The translations under genes and the position numbers were made by a program. From Lingula anatina (taxonomy: Eukaryota > Brachiopoda > Lingulata > Lingulida > Lingulidae), in assembly GCF_001039355.2 (NCBI RefSeq), contig NW_019775269.1, forward strand, positions 340,952 to 366,381: DNA of 25,430 bases, in the 5' to 3' direction. This document shows, piece after piece, positions 21,795 through 25,430 of the stretch (position 1 is its first letter; each line of letters starts with the position of its first letter). The notes under the pieces were generated by a model. That model did no database searches, had not been told where the DNA came from, and saw nothing but the letters and a program-made list of their open reading frames with translations.

Positions 21795-22745
21795 CTTCTT
21801 TTCCTGTTGTGGTAATGAATATTCATCTGGAAAGCTTTTGCTCACTTTGCATTCTTGAATCCAACTCCTTCCATGCCAACAATTGCCAAGGTAGCAAAGA
21901 AGACATTACCAAGCCAGCTTTGGTTCAGTTCTTGTACTGGCTCTGAACCCATGACTAGCTTGACACCTATAAAAAGTATTCATCAAGTCAATAAACATTT
22001 AAACGTTAAAATAACCTTCACTTTTAAATAATGAATGCACCTTAAGTGTGCATTACAGGAAATAATTGACTAATTCACTAAAACTGCACTAGTAGTGTTT
22101 GGCTTGACGATAACCTAAACACCTTTCTCAAAACATTCCCATGTCATTTTACTCGAACGGCGCAGTCTGTCGGTTTAGTCAATTTGTTTACCTGAAAAGA
22201 GGCTTGCGCATATGATAAGATTTACTCAAGCCCCTGCTGCTTGCATCGCTCTTACGCTGACAGCAGCAAAAAAATCTCTATAAAATATCGTTTTACGCTG
22301 TGAGTAAGTAGAATTTTACCAATATGCGTAAATGAACAGACACGTTCGCTCCGACACACACGCGCACGCTCGCCGACACGCGCAGACGCACTCACACACT
22401 TACCAGTAATAAAGCTTCTGGCAGATGCCAGCATGAGAGCCATGGCCACGTTGCCATTCTGTCATTTTGAAGGTCTCGAGTATTGGACACCTTTATTCTA
22501 CGTCTGTTGTAACCCGCAACGTCCATAGGCTCCACCCTTGGCCCTAAATTAGCGACAGCTTGCAGGTTAGGAGCAAAGGAAAACTTTCTTCAAACTACTC
22601 AAGATCTTTGTCAACGAAGGCACCCACAATGTTTTCAGGTTTGGATTGGCCGTGAAATCGTCGTGGCATCAAAGTGAGTCTTATCCACGTTGAGGAAAAA
22701 ATTCGTGCTAAATCCAATATTAGGGCCTTTCCCCTACCACTCGTG
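21795..22745 (-). pseudogene. Inverted, broken relative of the dehydrogenase (exons 1 and 2)
   Basis: Read on the minus strand, an exon 1 remnant runs from about 22745 to 22404. It carries fragments in shifting frames that align in order with the intact gene: GFSTNFFLNVDKTHFD, ENIVGAFVDKDLE, APNLQAVANLGPRVEPMDV and VAMALMLASARSFITG. At least two frame changes are needed, and stops intervene. It ends at a donor gtaag in the same phase as the intact gene. Exon 2 is 21966-21795 with both splice sites and the same phases. It reads GVKLVMGSEPVQELNQSWLG onwards, but has a TGA in place of an Arg codon (NAK-stop-AKAF). The Rossmann motif is changed to GMEGVG. Exons 3 and 4 were not found. Divergence is much greater than in the direct copy downstream, so this is an older event. 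Confidence 0.8.
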
Positions 22746-23120
22746 AGTCCATCGGCTTGCCTTGGCTTAGCAACAGTCTCCATTTACTTGGTATTCCTAT
22801 CGAGAGCAAACAGCCCTGCAGTTGTGCGGTTCGTCCTTTTTGACCCATGTAATCTGGTGCAACGTAGGAAACGGATAACGAGGTTTCCCCTTCACTGTCC
22901 TTGTCAGGGTCTGGGAGAAATTACAACATATCACGTCAGTAAACCAGCATGGACGGATTCAGGATTTTGCTACTAGGGATTCTTGAGAGGGGATAAAAAT
23001 TACCTTTCTCTGTGATTTAAATGTGAAACACTAAATGAGGACAGTAATATTATGTATGCAGAGAATTTACAAAATGATAAATGCTACTGAGAGAAGATCA
23101 AGGGAAAGTAAATCCTGCTG

Positions 23121-23268
23121 TTTGCAGCGGCATTGGCTGGGATCATATTGATGTCCGAGGATTGAATGCACACGACATTTAAGTGGCAAACAACCCTGGG
23201 GTCTCCAGTAATGCGGTGGCTGACTTTGGGACAACTCTGATGTTAAGCGTCTGCTGGAAGGTAAGATG
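23121..23268 (+). pseudogene. Direct partial copy of dehydrogenase exon 1, disabled
   Basis: This segment is very close to 17939-18087 of the intact gene and encodes [20 protein letters not shown] before a TAA. The stop replaces the AAA codon after the Ile. Further on, about ten bases are lost near the end of the exon, which shifts the frame and removes the ARR part of [12 protein letters not shown]. The donor-like ggtaag is kept. The amino-terminal part of exon 1 and exons 2-4 are absent. Sequence resembling the intact gene's 3' UTR follows from about 23330, so internal exons were deleted. Low divergence points to a recent event. Confidence 0.85.
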
Positions 23269-23329
23269 GATTAAGTGTATTTGTAACTCTGTCCTATTGT
23301 GGTGAAGCTCAAAGACAAACATTGGTGCT

Positions 23330-23425
23330 GGTGACGTAGGATGTAGGAGACAGGGTCAGGGGGGAATGGCATTATCAGGAAGCTTGGTAGGGGATAAGGC
23401 TCCTGTCTGTTTCTACAAGGGAAAT
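23330..23425 (+). repeat. Diverged copy of the dehydrogenase 3' UTR
   Basis: Shared phrases such as ggataaggctcctgtc and atcaggaagctt match about 20040-20125 just after the intact stop codon. It lies 60 bases after the exon 1 remnant, in the same orientation. Confidence 0.7.
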
Positions 23426-23635
23426 CGGTGATCGAAGTCGCAGCAAATGATAATTTTCGTTCTTCTTCCCGTCAGCATTATTTTTCTGAATGTTCACCTA
23501 CCACTTCAAGTAGCTTCCTACAATGTATATGCTGGTGGAATACAAAAAGAGATAGAATTATAAAGATCTGATCGATATATAACATGAACAAAATTTCGTT
23601 ATTATGTCTAAAGTATACTGACTTACTTCATGTAG

Positions 23636-23830
23636 TAAGAAACAATCAGTGTCATTGTATGTTACAAACGTTCATGAAAACTTTACTTAATAATCGGGAG
23701 AATAAATGCACGACAATTTAAAATAACCGGTGCACAGTAGCCTTTCACAGATGATAAGAATGTGAAATAAAATTTTATTCGAAAATAACTGGTTCTGATA
23801 GTAGAGGGTTGCAAATTGCGTTAGCTGTGA
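23636..23830 (+). repeat. Dispersed ~190-bp repeat, copy 2
   Basis: It contains caatcagtgtcattgtatg and gtagcctttcacagatgat. It resembles 20390-20575 and the adjacent third copy. Confidence 0.65.
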
Positions 23831-23901
23831 TGATTGTTATTTGTGATGTGATGTCTAATGTGTCTGATGAAAACACAATGGACTATGACAAATGTAGACC
23901 T

Positions 23902-24095
23902 GGTAGGAAATAATCAGTGTCAGTGTATTCATGTTTTAAACGTACAAATATCTACATGCCTTTATAAATATAACTGCGGTACAGTAGCTTTTCACAGATG
24001 ATGAAAATGTGAAATAAGAATTAATTCGAATAAGATTTCTGAAAATAACTGATTTTGATAATTGAGGCTTGTAAATTGTGTCAGCTGTGATGTAC
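23902..24095 (+). repeat. Dispersed ~190-bp repeat, copy 3
   Basis: It contains aataatcagtgtcagtgtat and cttttcacagatgatgaa. It is closer to 20390-20575 than copy 2 is, so the block was doubled in the downstream duplicate. Confidence 0.7.
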
Positions 24096-24152
24096 CTGTT
24101 TATTTTTTTTTCGAAACAAATATGCTTTTTTTTTTTCAAAAACAAAAATAAT

Positions 24153-24360
24153 TATCTAACTGAACTGACTCAGAGAGGTGGAGTGGTTGTACCCTCTACT
24201 GAAGTCACAGGAAGGTTTTTTCATTGGATATTGTATAAATCTTTCTCAGGCTATTTCTCTACTATTTTCCGTGCTGTGGGATATCAGGTCAAAATGATGT
24301 TAGAGTACATTGGCTCAGTGCGATAGGCTCAACAAACACATTACACTATTTGAACCTTTC
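24153..24360 (+). repeat. Flanking repeat block, copy 2
   Basis: It contains tatctaactgaactgact, gagtggttgtacc and aggctcaacaaacacatt. It matches 20645-20880 in order and orientation. Confidence 0.7.
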
Positions 24361-24833
24361 TTTTTTTAATAAACATGTTTCAAAATTAGACTTTAATAAT
24401 GATTATTATAATTATCATTGTATCTATTAATATGTCTTATTAAAGTTTTTGTTTAATGTTAAACCTGTGCGTTAAATGTCCTTCTTCTTGTATATTTTGT
24501 TGTGCTTTTTCATCATCCAGTGTAAATTAACGTATGCATCTTACTTATTACTTCGAGTACCCTCAGACATAAAACCATGCAATTTGAAAAAAAATAAAAA
24601 AAAAAAAACGTAATGTGCAGAAACGACGTCAACCTTTGAAATTATCTCTAACTGATAAAAGGGAATTGTTGAAATCGGTAGAATTAAAACGAGGGAAGGA
24701 AGATAAAAGGATAGCGTGCTCAAGTGGTAGCGCTGTTAGATAGCTAAATATAAAGATACTAAAACTTTGTCAAACTTGTGCTTATACCGACTCTAAAGGA
24801 CTTAAATCGCGAATGATATACTACAGGGGTAAA

Positions 24834-25004
24834 ACAGGGGCGGATCCATAGATATGTTCTCAAAGTCTTCCAAATTATCTTTTTTTGACCAATCCTTCAT
24901 TTTTGACCGTCTTTCAACAGAAAAAAATAAATACCCGTCAATGTAAACTTGAATATCTGACCGTCTTCCAGAAGACCCAGAAGACGACCTCAATCCGCCC
25001 CTGT
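24834..25004. mobile_element. 171-bp inverted-repeat element (MITE-like)
   Basis: The ends are acaggggcggat at 24834 and its exact reverse complement, atccgcccctgt, finishing at 25004, giving 12-bp terminal inverted repeats. There is no room for a transposase. No clean target-site duplication is seen (flanks gggtaaa and ataaagt). The left half resembles fragments in the transporter introns at 2299 and 6194. It is probably a non-autonomous DNA transposon remnant. The superfamily is not assigned. Confidence 0.65.
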
Positions 25005-25430
25005 ATAAAGTGCAACGGAGAAAACATACTCTAGTTCTATCAGGATGTATTTTTAGCCTCGATAGTCGACAGCACAGGGTGGAATGATGCCTAATTTTCG
25101 GTTCGTATCTAGCATACTGGTACAACATGATACAAGGCTATCACTGGTGATGACCCCAGTTAGTGATTATAGTATTTCATGTGATGGGCGAGCCGTTAAT
25201 TGATCACTCATAATACGTGTGTCATCACGTACACCAGAGTAATTAAGTGTGTGTCCATGATAAGACCAGTCAGAGGGTGGCAAGGTGGGGGTCAGCAGAT
25301 TTCAACCAAATTCATAATATTGTTGCATATATAGGAGATATTAAGATTGAAGGCAACAATCCCAAAAGAAATCATTGGATATAATTATAATATGATATTA
25401 TATGTTTTGGCCACTTTTTGGCTTGTTTTT
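25005..25430. other. Terminal stretch with no gene seen
   Basis: AT-rich sequence with only short reading frames. No splice-compatible coding segment or known repeat was recognised. Confidence 0.5.

Noticed and set aside
24541-24723. 60-codon minus-strand frame
   Set aside because: It is built on an A-rich run and has no motif or splice support.
1-25430. CRISPR array, bacterial operon, phage or viral genes
   Set aside because: Genes are split by GT-AG introns, no regular repeat-spacer pattern exists, and no viral or phage protein motifs were seen.
1-25430. tRNA or rRNA genes
   Set aside because: No cloverleaf-like A/B box arrangement or conserved rRNA segment was noticed on either strand by eye. 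A covariance-model scan would be decisive.

Overview
This window looks like animal nuclear DNA, probably from a marine invertebrate and possibly a bivalve mollusc or another lophotrochozoan. That placement is an inference. It rests on short exons with GT-AG introns, AT-rich non-coding DNA, many microsatellites, frequent acatgtacatgt-type motifs, and heavy indel and substitution differences between near-identical copies. Long single-frame ORFs are mostly misleading here. The genes were rebuilt exon by exon from splice sites, intron phases and family motifs.

Region 1 (1-7945, +) holds exons of a proton-dependent oligopeptide transporter (POT/SLC15 family, closest in style to SLC15A4). Its 5' end lies outside the window. 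A block of six exons occurs twice, at 215-3140 and 4504-7204. Only the second copy is followed by the terminal exon and stop (7695-7945). The second repeat begins next to the only ambiguous base (N at 4479). It may therefore be two haplotypes joined by the assembler rather than a real tandem duplication.

Region 2 (7946-11609) has no supported gene. It holds the presumed 3' UTR, a G-rich tract, a poly-A run and a perfect hairpin.

Region 3 (11610-16307, +) is a complete ten-exon gene for a second, diverged SLC15-like transporter (645 aa). Its intron phases match those of the first transporter exon for exon, so the two are tandem paralogues. It appears to have lost family residues tied to proton coupling.

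Region 4 (17664-20030, +) is a complete four-exon D-2-hydroxyacid dehydrogenase gene, resembling glyoxylate/hydroxypyruvate reductase (342 aa). Its NADP-type Rossmann motif and catalytic Arg, Glu and His are all present.

Region 5 (20031-25430) contains two broken relatives of that dehydrogenase. One is inverted (22745-21795, -) with frameshifts and an in-frame stop. The other is a direct, partial copy (23121-24360, +) that carries a piece of exon 1 and diverged copies of the 3' flank. Near the end is a 171-bp element with 12-bp terminal inverted repeats, whose left half is also present in the transporter introns.

The transporters and the reductase need not share a pathway. The window is best read as two local gene families, each shaped by tandem and inverted duplication.
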